44,464 nucleotides of DNA from Rhizobacter sp. SG703 (GTDB taxonomy: Bacteria; Pseudomonadota; Gammaproteobacteria; Burkholderiales; Burkholderiaceae_C). A model generated the notes under the pieces. It was given only the letters and a program-made list of their open reading frames with translations, did not search any database and had not been told where the DNA came from. Below, one piece after another: positions 44,391 through 44,464 of the stretch (position 1 is its first letter; each line of letters starts with the position of its first letter). The stretch is from NCBI RefSeq assembly GCF_012275445.1, contig NZ_JAAZQK010000020.1, forward strand, positions 1 through 44,464. The letters are read 5' to 3'. A program made the position numbers and the translations under genes.

Positions 44391-44464
44391 TCAGGTGCCA
44401 CCCTCCCACCACCCCAGCTCCGTGCCGTCTTCGGCGTAGACGTTTCCGTACTCCCACTCGCAGC
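44391..44464 (-). CDS. C-terminal end of an unidentified protein (partial)
   Basis: A frame entering from the right edge ends at TGA 44391-44393 with about 23 acidic and aromatic residues (YAEDGTELGWWEGGT). Too short to identify. Confidence 0.35.
   Translation of the reverse strand, partial: CEWEYGNVYAEDGTELGWWEGGT

Overview
The window is GC-rich, densely packed proteobacterial DNA. The gene content (form IC/red-type RuBisCO with CbbX, the Fhc formyltransferase/hydrolase complex, a Fae homologue, methanofuran-type cofactor genes, TonB/GntR-controlled amino-sugar use) fits a betaproteobacterium of the Burkholderiales, in the Rubrivivax/Leptothrix/Methylibium neighbourhood. That placement is inferred from gene content and protein resemblance, not from a marker gene.

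Region 1 (1-15116) handles sugar polymers. A tightly overlapping operon encodes an N-acetylglucosamine kinase, a GntR/UTRA regulator, NagA, an SIS-type deaminase, a GH3 NagZ-type hexosaminidase, an AmpG-like MFS transporter and a GH16-like lipoprotein. A second GntR regulator is divergent from a large TonB-dependent receptor. The control regions of the two units share TACCAATT / CTGGTACTA motifs, so they probably form one regulon. A small lipoprotein and a secreted CBM56 - beta/gamma-crystallin - GH55-like glucanase follow, the latter behind a LacI-type palindrome.

Region 2 (15103-21650) is cbbR divergent from cbbLSXYFP, a Calvin-cycle operon. Its CbbF (fructose-1,6-bisphosphatase) has lost the segment carrying the metal-binding glutamates and has a changed DPLDGSSN motif, so it may be inactive.

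Region 3 (21651-27034) holds repeat-rich spacer DNA, a proline iminopeptidase-like hydrolase whose tail is made of repeat sequence, a NarL-type two-component pair, a small exported zinc metallopeptidase and a minimal chemoreceptor.

Region 4 (27071-37935) is the tetrahydromethanopterin/methanofuran C1 module. On the minus strand lie a HisA-like protein, fhcB-fhcA-fhcD-fhcC, a Fae-like protein without the usual catalytic histidine, pabB and a HAD phosphatase. On the plus strand lie ATP-grasp, MfnF-like and MfnE-like cofactor genes. With region 2 this suggests formaldehyde/formate oxidation to CO2 and refixation through the Calvin cycle.

Region 5 (37936-44464) is accessory. It contains a candidate diphtheria/exotoxin-A-type ADP-ribosyltransferase effector, a broken AbiE toxin-antitoxin locus, a second truncated copy of the mfnE-like 3' end (about 95% identical), and small membrane, zinc-ribbon, HEAT-like and immunity-like genes plus a PhyH-family dioxygenase. 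The duplicated mfnE end flanks the toxin/AbiE segment and looks like the scar of an insertion or recombination event.
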